Shown here: piece by piece, positions 26,046 to 37,502 of the stretch
Numbering within the stretch: the first letter of the stretch is position 1
Layout of the letters: each line of letters begins with the position of its first letter
Assembly: GCA_013433145.1 (NCBI GenBank)
Contig: CM024190.1
Location: forward strand, 4,030,001-4,094,000
Origin: Ascaris suum
Taxonomy: Eukaryota; Nematoda; Chromadorea; Rhabditida; Ascarididae
DNA length: 64,000 nucleotides
Direction: 5' to 3'
The notes under the pieces: generated by a model
Databases searched by the model: none
What the model saw: only the letters and a program-made list of their open reading frames with translations
What the model was told of the DNA's origin: nothing
Made by a program: the position numbers and the translations under genes

Positions 26046-29000
26046 ATGGCAAGCAGACGCAAGACAAGCGCTGACGAATACGAGGTCAGTCTTTGCGACT
26101 TTGCACGTCTATTCGATTATGTGACGCGTTGCGAGCTACCACTCTCCCGCCAATTTTTGCGCTCCATTTTATGCGCGCAGTGTTGTGCAAATGTGTTGTA
26201 TGATGGGTGCTTTTGACAGTAGTGATCAACGTTGGTTTTTAAAGTGACCAGTGACCACCTGTAGGATCAGGTGTCCTCTCTCACTATTCTTTATTTTCTT
26301 GCACTTTTTCTTTTATCATATGAGACTCGCACATTACTATGCCATATTCTTCGATCTGCAAACTCGTCGCACTCTCTTGATTTCCGCTTGCAACAATTGA
26401 AATGCTTCTTCCCTACGGCTCTACGGGCTCAAAAATGCACTAAAAGATACCATCCTTGCACGCATTTCTCGATAATCACTGAATGAAAAGTCACCGATGA
26501 ACAGCAAGGTTACCGAAATAACGAATGCTCTTTAGGGCCAAATAATTCATGGTGTTGCGCACTTATTAGAATGTGTTTCTATGACGCATTTGTCCTGTAG
26601 CTTAAGTTTGTCGGTGGAAACCTCCTCTCTGCCTCAGGCATTAAGTAAGAATTCTCGCGGGCGATCTCATAAAGGCGTCCATGCATTTTAAAAACAATGT
26701 CATCATTTGATGTAGCTTTTCCAAACGCTCAACCTTTGAGCAGAAATGAGACCGCCATAGAAGAAATATGCGAGAGGTTTCCGTAGTTCCGTCGCATGAG
26801 AGTAAGTATACAAGTGAAAGTTCGGGAGCATCGATTTTTTTCCTCGATAGCGAACTGGAGCGGTGGTGGCACCTGATGGCCTCTAAGAGATTTACTCGTG
26901 CTAATGCGATACTTTGAGTGAATTTGTTATTGCACTCTGCCGGGAATTTTTTCCTTTTATATTGGCACTATGCATCATAACATGATAGATCGCTGCAGTA
27001 TGCATATCCTCTTACCACTTTGTTAATTGTATCGGGAAAGGCTAACGTCCTCATGTGTACGTTCTGTCTCGCACGTGGTACCGACTTTCACGTTTATCAG
27101 TTTATCACGCGGAACAAAAATCTCGTTGTGTGATTGCTTTATAGATGAATGATATTTTAATACGTCAATTTCTCGAGTAATGGGTGCCGGTTCTCTGAGC
27201 TAGCCTAGCAGCTTGATAGCCGTCCCGTGTTTACGTTCACTGAGATCTTTTCGGTAATGCGACGATAAACCTTCACTCCTTGCACTCACTTGATACTTCC
27301 ATAGAGAATTTCAGAGCACTTTGCCTGAAGAATGCCGTCACGAATCCATTCTGCTTTCAATGCATGTTGAGGAGCTGAAAATTTATATCAGCTGTAGCCT
27401 TAATGATCGAAGTATCCGAATTAAATCTCTAGAACTTTTGATTAATTAGGCTTTTGTGTGAAAGTTTCAAACTTGAATCAAAAGTCTTGAATTTCAAGGT
27501 CTACAGTTTTTCTTCCTACACCATGATGATTTTAAACTTCCGTCTTCTGAGTGCATGATTTCTCAAGCGAACGGTTAGAAAGCCCTTGTTGTTGGCCCTA
27601 TTTTCATGTCACGTGTTATCTGCTGTCCTCCTATTGTCTTTTTTATCTTCAACTGTTGCTAATGTCGATCTTGATTTCGTTTTCCTGCTACATCAACTTT
27701 TTTCAGAGAAGTTTGGCCGCCTAGTGCGAATAAAGTAATTCCCTTCTCTTTTGATTCTGGGTGGAAGTGCTTTGAGTACAAAGGCTAATCGTCTAAATTA
27801 CTGCACAGCAAACTCAGTGCATTTGGTATCGAAACAATTAATTGGTTCACAACTTCCTTTCCTTGCTTCTTTCACTCCATTTTTCTTAAGAAGTGAAGCT
27901 CGGTCGCAGGATGTGGCACTGAAGCCAACATCCGTCACTCCATCTGAAAGCATCCCGCACTGATAAGCAGAAACGCGATATTGTTTCCCCCAAGTACTTA
28001 ATTAGGTATCATTCATTGACTGTACACGAAAGACATTCATAAATGAAACTTTTATTCTTTTGGAATGTTGTCGTTTTGCGACCATACTATGTAACAAAAC
28101 GATGCAAATCAATGTGCCATTCTAGGTCATGTGCAGCGAATAGGGAGGATGCTTTTGCTATGAACATGTTGATGGTTGAATGAGGCTACAAAATATGACA
28201 CAACTTTGAAGATAGGAGGCTTATAGATGACTCTGCGTTTCAGTGCTAGCCCCTCATCTTGTGGGAATACTTAAGTATATCTCTTTTTTAAAAGTAAGCA
28301 TATTACCGGTATGTGCTCGTAAAATGCACATCTATATGAAGCACCGTCAACGTCGCAAATGCAACTCCTGAAACACTTCACGAAGTGTTAGGGAACTGCA
28401 CTGAAGAGTCGTGACATTACATACTGGCAGTGAACAAAAGCGTTGACCAAGGTAACGCAATGAAACGGTGTGTTATTGTGTTGACCAGCAGGCTGGTATA
28501 TTTTCGGTGCTCCCGCTCGTATGTCTTGGATAGGGATGCAATGTAGAAATTACCGATACAAAAGCACCTTTGCACCCACCACTAAGCAATTGCTGCGTAT
28601 GTGCAAGGCGATGAGATTTCAATCCGCCGTTTTTGCCTCGGCGTACGGTTGGCGAATGTGAGCATTATTTGATGTGCAGATTCGACCGCTGATATAGCTG
28701 TTATTTAAAAATGAAGCAAAAGCGATGATCGGCTCTCATGTCGGCTTTTTCATTGCTTTTAAGCAATGTTACCGCAGCGATTCGATTGCTGTTGTAATAT
28801 TTGAGTTGTGTGTGCGTTGATGCACGCCATTTCATGTGCTCTCTGGAAGGATGTTAAAAATTTCTAAGTGCTGAATTGGCTGCACATCTCAGGGCCCTGT
28901 TTTAGGCAGCAGTTTCGCTTTGCTCGATGACGCCCTATCTCGGTATACTCTCAAATTAATCATAGGAATCGAAAATAGACTTTCTGAGTAATTCACTACA

Positions 29001-31724
29001 TTGTAAGGGCTTTTTCTTTCCAGATGTTTATATTTTAAAGATGCGCAACTTTTCTAATGCGCTTCTACATATTTGCTTCTCGAGAGCACATCAGGGTGGT
29101 GTTGTTTGTGTGTATGCATGGGCATGAGTTTGTCAGGTGGTTGTGTCGTGGCTGTGCATATCTGCGCGCTTGGCAACGTCGCGTCTGTGTGCGTCTTTGT
29201 TTGTTTATCTACCCGATATTCTATGTGTATAGCCACCAGAGGCGTACTTAAGAGACTTGCCGGATGTCGTTTGCACTGCAGGATGACCTTCCGTGTTTCA
29301 AGTTGATCCAACAATTTTAGAAAGGTTTGTGCACGGGTTCATCGTTATCAAAGGGTGCTAAGAAATTTCGATACATTTTACACCTGTTGTATTTTCATTA
29401 TATGCTAACAATTCATAAAAAAGCCAGTCTTATAGAATCATGGGAGCAGTTCAAATGTGAAGGCTTCATTCCGCATATTTCACGTTTTGTGGGTAACCTG
29501 TGGAGATGGTTGTTAAGGTGAGCGAAGTGTAAAAGCGCATATCATTCTACCTTCCCCTGGCGTACTTCTCCATTGTGACCACTTAAGAGTCTCGGAAACC
29601 TGCTCTTTGAAGTATTTTTCTTTCTGAATCCAATCACCTCGCTTGGAGTGCTTGCAGGTATTTTGAAGATAATCTGTTTCCTATTTTCTAAGTGTTGTGT
29701 GCAGGTTATATTTTGGTATTAGGACGGGGCAGCGCTGTGTTCGACGCTCTCGCCTTTCCAACGTTTTTCTTTTTCGCTTATTTCTTTGACCAAGATGAGG
29801 TCTTGGCCTCATAAATTTTCCAGGTTCAGTGTGTGTGCCGAATACCCGAGCTTTTTTGGCTTGACCTATTAAGAATAGTGAGGGTGGGCTGGATTCCCTT
29901 GTATGTGAGAGAACGCATTTTATCATGGCAAGTTTTTAGAATTTATCTGGAGCAAGCCGGGGCTTCAGAGCTTCTTCCCTTGTGACAAAGGAGTAAATCT
30001 TGGCATGTGGTTGCCTTTCGACATAAGGGATAGGTCCGCTGAAATCTCATTTCAACCTTCAACAGCCTACCAGGAGGTTCATGGAACAAACAAAATGACG
30101 CCGCTTACAGCGGTCGCTTGACGCCGCTTGAAGGAGGCTCATCCATTTGTGGGAATGGAAAGTCGCTTTTGCAGTTGCCTGCCATTTGTGGCGTTTCCTG
30201 CGCATAGTATTGTTTGTTTGTGGGTGGTCGACCTTGTTTTGTGCTTGCGATTCATTTTTTGTGATAAGAAATATACGGATATCTCTTTGCATTTCTCACA
30301 ACATATCTTCGGCGCCCACGTTAAAAAGTCAGCATGTGCGATGTTTCAATGCTGCTTCGATAATCTTTAGAATATTGTATCCATTTCCTTCTGCGTTGAT
30401 TGCTAAAATATTCCTGCTGTTATATTTTAAGTAGTCAAGCGATTAGCGTAAAGAACTTTGCAGGACGCTCTTTGTTCGATGTGCGACCAATTTTTCCATT
30501 TCTTTTTCATCATTTCTTTTCATTGATGAGCAAAAACCTGGACCTTCCATCATCCTTTCTGACATATACGGATTCATAGTCGATCGAGCATTTCTTCTTT
30601 AATTTATTGACCAATTTTCGAACCTCAGATTACTTTTAAGAGCATTTGTTGGAAAGACAATGCATCATTAATAAAGACAAATAATCATCAGATTGCGTAA
30701 TTTCCGTAGACTATGCGAGATGTGGCAAACTTTCTCTTTATGATCGAGTGTCGTTCGCTGTCTCGGTAACAATACGACAGCTATCTTCCCTCTTGCAGTC
30801 ACCATCGGGCAGCTCTCGTAATGCCCATTTTTTCGTTTGCTTGGTATTGCTTAAGAATTGCAGAAAAAGCCAGGATTGCGATTTAAATTGTTGCACTCTT
30901 CAGACTAGCGATATCTTTCTGAGACCCGGAAAGTTAATTGCACATGTGATGCACACGCCTTCAGGTGCTTATTTGCTCAGGAAATATCCGATGCGGGTAA
31001 TAGTTGTAGTCTAGGTGGCCGAAGTATTGAACGTGAAAGGACAAGGCAACAAGAGACAGTACCTAGTGAAGTGGGAAGGATATCCGCTCTCGGAGTCAAC
31101 TTGGGAGCCGCGCTCGCACTTCAAGATATCACCAGAACTTATGATGGTGAGCCACTTATATATTTTTATTACTTTTGTAAACTGTATGTCCGATTACGAC
31201 TCATTCGTTAATTTCAGGGTATAAATTCAGCTGCGAGAGCGAATTATCTTTCCATGCTCTTAATGACGCTGCTGCCTATTTGCATGAGCTGTGTTGCTAA
31301 CATCCTTCATTCTTTATTAACCGATCGATTCTTATTCACTTACTGGTTAAGCGTCTTCCTAATTACGCGTTCCTGTCTTTGATGTTTAATCACTAGATGG
31401 CGTGCTTTTCTCTTTCTCCCGCGCATATTTATGCTCCTGGCTACTTGCCAAAATACGTTGTCGGCGCTAAGGGCAGTATGCCAAGTAGCGGACACGTTTT
31501 CCCCCAGTCGATGATGGCGTCTCTCTAATGGCCCGGGTCATTCGGTGACCTTCACCAGTTAACTGCAAGGGAAGCGAACATCCTAGACTCGTCGCTCCAT
31601 CCCCATCAGTCTGCCTATGAAATCTTAGGATCTATAGCACAGACACTAACCAAGAGCCATAATCAATCAAGTATTCTTAATGATTTCATTAGCATCTTCT
31701 TCAGTTGTTCACATCAGTGATAAC

Positions 31725-31806
<82 letters not shown>

Positions 31807-33735
31807 GCATAGTGCAAAATCGTGATTTCCGTCATTCCGAAAACTTTGTATCTACTGTAGAGGAGCGAACTAGGTGTTTGCATTATACTTGTTTCAGCAT
31901 TAGTGGTTCTCATGAAGACGTTTATGTCAACAGTCAATATTTACTGCAGCAGTCATGCTGATAAATTGTCGTTAAGGAAATCTGCTAATCTGAAATAGAT
32001 TAATTATGTCGCAAACAACGCGTTGTCATTTATCGCCGATGCTAGTAACTACCTTTCGAGTCTCGTCAGCTCTATATCACATTTTTCTTCCATGAATTAT
32101 GTGGGAAATTTTTTAGCATTTAAAATTTCAAATCAGGTGTGCATGGGCATTTCATCCCAGAGTAATAGGTGATAGTTACCAGTCAGTCTAGCTGTACGCT
32201 TTCGCGAGAAATAAGCTCCCGATTTGAGGCGAGGGTGGCATAGCCGTGGATGCGACTCAGCGCACAGAGGAGATGTTCACAGGCCACGCTTCCAGAGGAG
32301 ACGTGTTCTCAACCACTATGGAGAAAGCTTGGTAAGGCCATGTACGAAAATATAGTTCTTTCGAACTGGCGTTGCCACGTTTCATGCTTCTTGGCCATTG
32401 CGTTCTGTCTTCCCCACATTGATCTGCCGAAGTCTGGAGCCGGAAGTTTTTGAGGTTTATGGCCATATCTGTCCACATATATTGGTCGCATCTTAGTAAG
32501 AATGGTTTCACTAGGATGTTTCGCCAGGATTCTGTGCTGGTCTTCAAGTTCTATTATTCGCGTCGACATTTCGAAACTAGTGTCGCTCGTTTAGGTCACT
32601 AAGAAGAAAACCTAGCTACGACTCGAGAAATTGTGTTCGTATTCGCATTCGTTTCCTGTGTTTTCCGCTTTGGGGCGTAAAAATAAAAGAGCACAGTAAA
32701 AGAAAAGAACTTATGAATTCTTCTTCTGTTAGGTTTATTCGACCGATGTAGTCCAGTTTGTTTTCATTAGTGACAATGCTTTCTGAGTGGTGAAATCTGC
32801 GGAACTTAACTGTTGTTGTCTAGCAGTACAGGTGATTGCACGGGCTGTTGAGCAGCGTGTGCACTTTTTATAATTTATCTGGAATTTCTGCCGAGTATCC
32901 GCTAAAAAGTGTGATAAGCTGCGTTTATTTTCAGCATCGCCCGTCACGTTCAACATCTAGAGGACGTAAGTCAGATGCCCCGTCACCGTCACGTCGTCTT
33001 GCATCTAAATCCCCAAGCAGATCGAAAACCGCAGGCATGAAAAGCAGCCCCACGAAAGGTGAAGGTGTAACGAGGAGCCCACTAAGCAAAAGAAATGTGG
33101 GAAGGGATTCAGCGAGCAAGGGGAAGTTGGCTAAAAGTCCGGCAAGGAAGAATGCTTCTTCGAGAAGCCCAGTAAAAAGAGCTGTATCGGATAAAAAGCG
33201 CCCTTCTTCAAAGAGCCCGAGTCGAGCTTCGAAGAGAACCCCATCGAAACAGAAAACGACCGTTAAGTCTTCAGAGAAGCCCACAGCGCGCTCTCGATCG
33301 CGATCGCGTCCACGTAAACTACCGAAAGAGTCGAAATCAACGACTGAAGTGCCTGCTGCACCCGCCCCAATTTCAAGCACTGCATTCACGAAACGCTTCG
33401 AGCCGTCATTTTTGCAGCCGTTAACTAGATCCACTGCCTTCTCTTTTCGTTCAACAGCGGCACGGGAACCATCAGGGGAAATGGCTATCAGACACCGAGC
33501 ACCTGCTTCCAGCTATCCACGTGTCATTTCCCAATCGGCACGTTCACGAAAAATGGCAGAGCTGAAGAAATATGTGCCCATGCATTTTCGCCTCTTCTGG
33601 CGTTTCTACGTCATCATTTTCAGCTTGGCGTTCATTGGGCTCATCGTCTATCACTTTGGATACAGCGTTAAAAAGACACTGAAACAACTGCAGAAACAGA
33701 TAGACAATTACATCTACAGTATGAAAAAGCAATAA
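26046..33735 (+). CDS. Chromodomain protein with basic S/P-rich linker and C-terminal membrane anchor (CEC-4/LBR-like)
   Basis: Exons 26046-26084, 31015-31146 and 32935-33735, all joined in phase 0, give 323 residues. The first splice (GAG/gtcagt to tctag/GTG) joins DEYE to VAEVLN and creates a complete chromodomain start. Residues about 10-57 form the chromodomain: the methyl-lysine cage aromatics Y12, W33 and Y36 and the STWEP motif are present. Residues 58 to about 200 are highly basic and rich in Ser-Pro-Arg/Lys, resembling the RS region of lamin B receptor and carrying many potential proline-directed kinase sites. A single hydrophobic stretch at about 281-299 (YVIIFSLAFIGLIVYHF) is followed by a short lysine-rich tail, suggesting a tail-anchored inner-nuclear-membrane protein. 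Expected role: tethering H3K9-methylated heterochromatin to the nuclear envelope, as CEC-4 does in C. elegans. Orthology is inferred. The chromodomain's last helix looks short, so a small exon may be missing between 31147 and 32934. Confidence 0.88.
31728..31804. repeat. (AT)n microsatellite
   Basis: Uninterrupted dinucleotide run of 77 bases in the second intron of the chromodomain gene. Confidence 0.98.
32309..32569 (-). CDS. Unidentified 86-residue ORF nested antisense in an intron
   Basis: ATG to TGA on the minus strand inside intron 2 of the chromodomain gene. The protein is polar and tryptophan-containing, with a proline-rich centre (HKPQKLPAPDFGRSMWGRQ) then a basic helix-like stretch (AMAKKHETWQRQFE). 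ACTAG sits a few bases before the ATG and could be a trans-splice acceptor. I see no signal peptide or membrane segment and no convincing poly(A) signal. It looks coding by composition, but I do not recognise the family; it could be a small single-exon gene, an exon of a nested gene or a chance ORF. Confidence 0.4.
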   Translation of the reverse strand: MSTRIIELEDQHRILAKHPSETILTKMRPIYVDRYGHKPQKLPAPDFGRSMWGRQNAMAKKHETWQRQFERTIFSYMALPSFLHSG

Positions 33736-33960
33736 TACTCGCCTTCTTCATTCAATCAATTTATCGAGTGCTTTTGCTTCCGATGATCGTTATTTCCAAT
33801 CTTCGCTGTCGATGCAGTTTTTTCTTACGTTTTTGGTCTCATACAGTTCATGCATTTTACTGCAAAGGTAGCTTTGAGATTCTCTTGTCCTGCATATATG
33901 GGAGCATGGCTAATCTCTTTGTTAGGGTTTTCAATTTAGTTGAGCTGATGGAGTTTGATG

Positions 33961-33966
33961 AATAAA
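33961..33966 (+). terminator. Polyadenylation signal of the chromodomain gene
   Basis: AATAAA 226 bases after the stop codon, the first canonical hexamer downstream. Confidence 0.65.
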
Positions 33967-33984
33967 AGCTTGTTGTCTTGGGTG

Positions 33985-35650
33985 GCCAGAAACTAATTTT
34001 TTGTTTCGTTTACCGGTTTTGGGATGATTTCTGTTGAAAGATATGGGAAAATGCTTGGGGTAGACGACATAAACCACCACCTCTACAGATGAAACACATT
34101 TATGGAATTTTTGTAGATGCAGTATGTAATCTGGGCTAGTCTCCAAATCAAACTTTTGTTCGATTCGTCGGTTCATGCTTGAGTATGGTATAAGACAAAT
34201 GTGTGGTATTGTAAGGTCGGCAGAAGCGAGTTGGGAAGGATCGGACAAAGTGAAGCAGAGTCAGTGCTTCCTGCATATTTGAAATAAGACAGTGAGTTGA
34301 GAGGCCACGAGAACGAAATAATAAATGTACCGAAGATACATTTCCACACAGCAGCCTGCAGCATAAATTCAAGTAATATTTGCCGCTGATCACGAAATAG
34401 CCTGGAACCAATCTTCTAGCTACCGCCGTATTGCAGAGGAAGTTATGTTGTGGTGAATTCGTTAGCATCGTTCAGAAATTTGGGTGCACTCACACGTTGG
34501 ACGAACCCAAGTTCTGTGCAGTAGTTGTGTTGTAAGAGGGCAGAAACGAATCTTGGTTATGCTTCTTGTCGGCTTTTACTTCCAAGCAAACATGAGGTTC
34601 TAAAATTATTGGGGCGATTCCAGAAATCGAGGCACTCCATTAACCTGTGGAGAAAGACGTTTTCCAAGTTGCATCATATGATTGTCTTGTCGCAACTGCA
34701 GCATGATAAAAATGCTATAAAATGCTGGAATTTTAGGTCGTATTCAAGATTTGCGGATAGTTTTTGCGACCGTTTCAAATGTGGGATTCCGAGTAAAGCC
34801 ACATAAGCGACTTGCTCTGTATCTTCAATAGGTCGAGAGGTCTTGTTGACTGCTTGGGTCAGCAGTATTACTGCTACCATCAATTCTCGTGTAGTATGGG
34901 TGCACTTGAAGTTCAAAGAAAAGTTTCATTGAGCGTGCATTCGTTCTTCAGTGATCGTATGATTCACTGATTCACCTTTAAAACTTGGACAGCAACTCGG
35001 TAGTTGGGCTCTTTTGCTCAATGTTTGCCTCATATGGCCTGGCCATCCAGCCTTAAAAGTTCACAGTTAATTGTACATATTCATTTTCAAAAGATGTAAA
35101 AATAACTAGGTGATTGATTAGTGTAGGTGCGAATACAGAAACCACCTAGCGTTGCGGTCTGCTTGACGCCCTTCTGTCCATTTTTCGTGGGCATATGGCG
35201 GATTTACAGTTTTCGATGAGTGCTACTCACATCGAAGTATGTTGCTTGATGGATATATCCCGTTTCTGCAGTGATCCTGATGTGGAATGTATGTGGGTTT
35301 TTTATCACTTCCGATGTAAAGGTTGATGGCTAGTTCATGTATCTCAATATGCAAGCTTGTAATTCCTTTTTAGCATTTTTACTTTATTACTACTCTCCGT
35401 AAACGATGCCATCATTGACTTTATTATAGGATGTATTGTGTAAAATTCTGAGAATTTCGTTTAGCTGCTGACTTTTCGCATATTTTAATTATTGCATTAT
35501 TCTCGTAAAGAGCATTTCATGTACACCGATTCAATATGCTGTTTCTTTTTCTCGCGTAATTTGTATGAATATATTGCACATTAACACGTCGTATATTTTC
35601 TTGCGTATTTCGTTGCTCTCTCTTCGTGTCGTATAAACGTCTTCGAATAG
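33985..35650. other. No gene recognised
   Basis: AT-rich with short open frames on both strands; none has a family motif or matching splice sites that I could identify. Confidence 0.4.
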
Positions 35651-35839
35651 TTAACATTTTTCTTCACTCATGCATCTTCTTATGAAAAGTGCATTTGTAT
35701 GTAATTTCGATATGGCGGAGTTATTGAGTAAAGGACGTACATCCTCAGTCAGCTTTTCGTTCATGAAGTGTCCCAAGTTGGGTATTTGATGTGAGACCCA
35801 TTTGTCGCTGCAATACGATAAGGCTACCAACTTTTTCAC
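35651..35839 (-). pseudogene. Possible decayed mariner-type transposase fragment
   Basis: A minus-strand frame of 62 codons without ATG contains DKWVSHQI and, about 40 residues on, FIRRCMSEEKC. These sit in the order and roughly the spacing of the mariner blocks KWVPHEL and FLxRIVTxDEKW. The key acidic DEKW is changed to EEKC and no terminal repeats were found, so any element is dead. The resemblance is weak and could be chance. Confidence 0.2.
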
Positions 35840-36385
35840 CCATCTTCCATATTATTATGGTAGCGCGAGATGTATAAGTCAGGCTCAACAGAAATATGGG
35901 GATTATTTATGTTCGTTAGCAGCACGATGCCCCAGGAGTTGATTGAAAATCAGATTTTGCGATGTCATGGCTCAAAGACGTGTTAACCATGGAAATCCAA
36001 AAGATATCACTTGTCAATGTTTTGCCAAGTCTCTCGGTTCTTCGGTTCAGGCGGAACTGACACCTTCAATGTGGGCTAAAGTTTCGAAAGGGAGTACTAT
36101 AAGCGCTTCCCGGTAATACGATTGAAGCCGACGAAGGAAATGTTGAGGCGAGTTCAGATGATTCTCAGAAAAGGTTTTATTTCAGCCACTCATTTGAGCA
36201 GCTGTGTTTGTTTTGCTCTCTAAAGTCCGGAAGTGTATTTTCTTTAGGTTGAGGAAGAGTGCTGAAATGGAAATCGAGTGATGAGGTCTTAGGTGGCCAG
36301 CTAACTGCGACTTGCTACGTAGGGTTCAACAGTGAAATGCTGTGCACCGTGATGTAGTGAGTGTTGAAATGAGCGCATTCGAGGC

Positions 36386-36625
36386 ATGCCTGGATGTTTC
36401 CTCATGATGCATATTGGAGGAAATGAAGCACATCGTTTTGCCACCAGTACCACCTCTCAGAAGGAGCACACCTTCGTTTTTGATTCCTTCGGAGAAATGA
36501 GCCATATTCGAAGGCTGCAATGGCTTGAGGCATTCACTCATAGACTGCTCTCAGATCATCAACTCTTGGCAGCGGATTACCTCATGAGTGGGGTGTTGAT
36601 GCAATTCAACTGCTTGGTGAAGTAA
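36386..36625 (+). CDS. Unidentified 79-residue ORF with FVFDSFG motif
   Basis: ATG to TAA. The sequence HTFVFDSFGEMSHIRRLQW recalls the strand containing (F/Y)DSFG in adenain/Ulp1-like cysteine proteases carried by Maverick/Polinton transposons. The catalytic His-Trp and Cys positions are not visible here, so the similarity is only suggestive. Upstream and downstream sequence does not extend the domain. It may be a transposon remnant or an exon of an unknown gene. Confidence 0.3.
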   Translation: MPGCFLMMHIGGNEAHRFATSTTSQKEHTFVFDSFGEMSHIRRLQWLEAFTHRLLSDHQLLAADYLMSGVLMQFNCLVK

Positions 36626-37023
36626 TCGCCCCTTTCAACACAATTACTCCGCAGGTTTAATCCTGAAATGCCTGAAGGCCTTTTTTTAATGCTATGCTGG
36701 ATCGAGGCGTCACTAAGACTTTTAAACGTTCGTACGATTAAATCGCTCCTTCAACATCAAAAGGGCAACCGCTTTGGCGGTAGATGAGACTTCGTCATTG
36801 CTTTCGAAATTAAATCCTACAGAACAAAAATAAATAAAAACAGATTGTCTTTTATATGTGCCTTACCGGGTAGCAAACACGTCATGCATTTCACACACCA
36901 CAAGACGCAACATGCAGAATGAATATAAAAATAAACACTAAGCTATGAAGTCGGTGATCAAATCAGACCAAGTCCCCAGTCAGCTCCAGAGACACTTTAG
37001 TCGCCATATATGCAGTTGGATTT

Positions 37024-37078
37024 CCTCCAAATGTTTGCACAGAGAGCTACTAAAGACTTCGGGCAATTTTCATTGTGG
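37024..37078 (+). repeat. 55-bp direct repeat, copy 1
   Basis: Matches 37447-37502 with only a few differences; shared core GCACAGAGAGCT-CTAAAGACTT and CAATTTTCATTGTGG. The flanks are unrelated. Confidence 0.85.
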
Positions 37079-37446
37079 TCAGCACAACTGGTCATATGAT
37101 TATGAGAAGTCACCTCCCTTGCAACAAAACACAGGCAGGTGCACCTGCTTTGATTATAGCTGTCAGTAAAAAAAATGGAAAGTCAAAAATTGCACCGTGC
37201 TATAGCCAGTTCATTGTGCAGATGGTTCAAGTATTGGAAAATAATTAACAGCCACTTCCAAATGCATCTTGGGACTAGGAGACCGTAGAGAAAAAGGATG
37301 CAGTTCTCAGTGCTTACTGAAAGTTTACTGAAACTTCGAAACATGGAATGAAACAGACGATGAAGAGTGCCACGTTCATGAGTTGTCAATATTAGTTGCG
37401 AGATCCTGACTTCACTTTTGAATTAACCCGATAACACTTGCGAAGC

Positions 37447-37502
37447 CCTCCAAAATGCTTGCACAGAGAGCTTCTAAAGACTTCCGGCAATTTTCATTGT
37501 GG
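37447..37502 (+). repeat. 55-bp direct repeat, copy 2
   Basis: Second copy of the element at 37024-37078, about 420 bases downstream in the same orientation. Confidence 0.85.

Noticed and set aside
29080..29310. Overlapping open frames on both strands
   Set aside because: TG-rich low-complexity sequence explains them; no splice sites or motifs.
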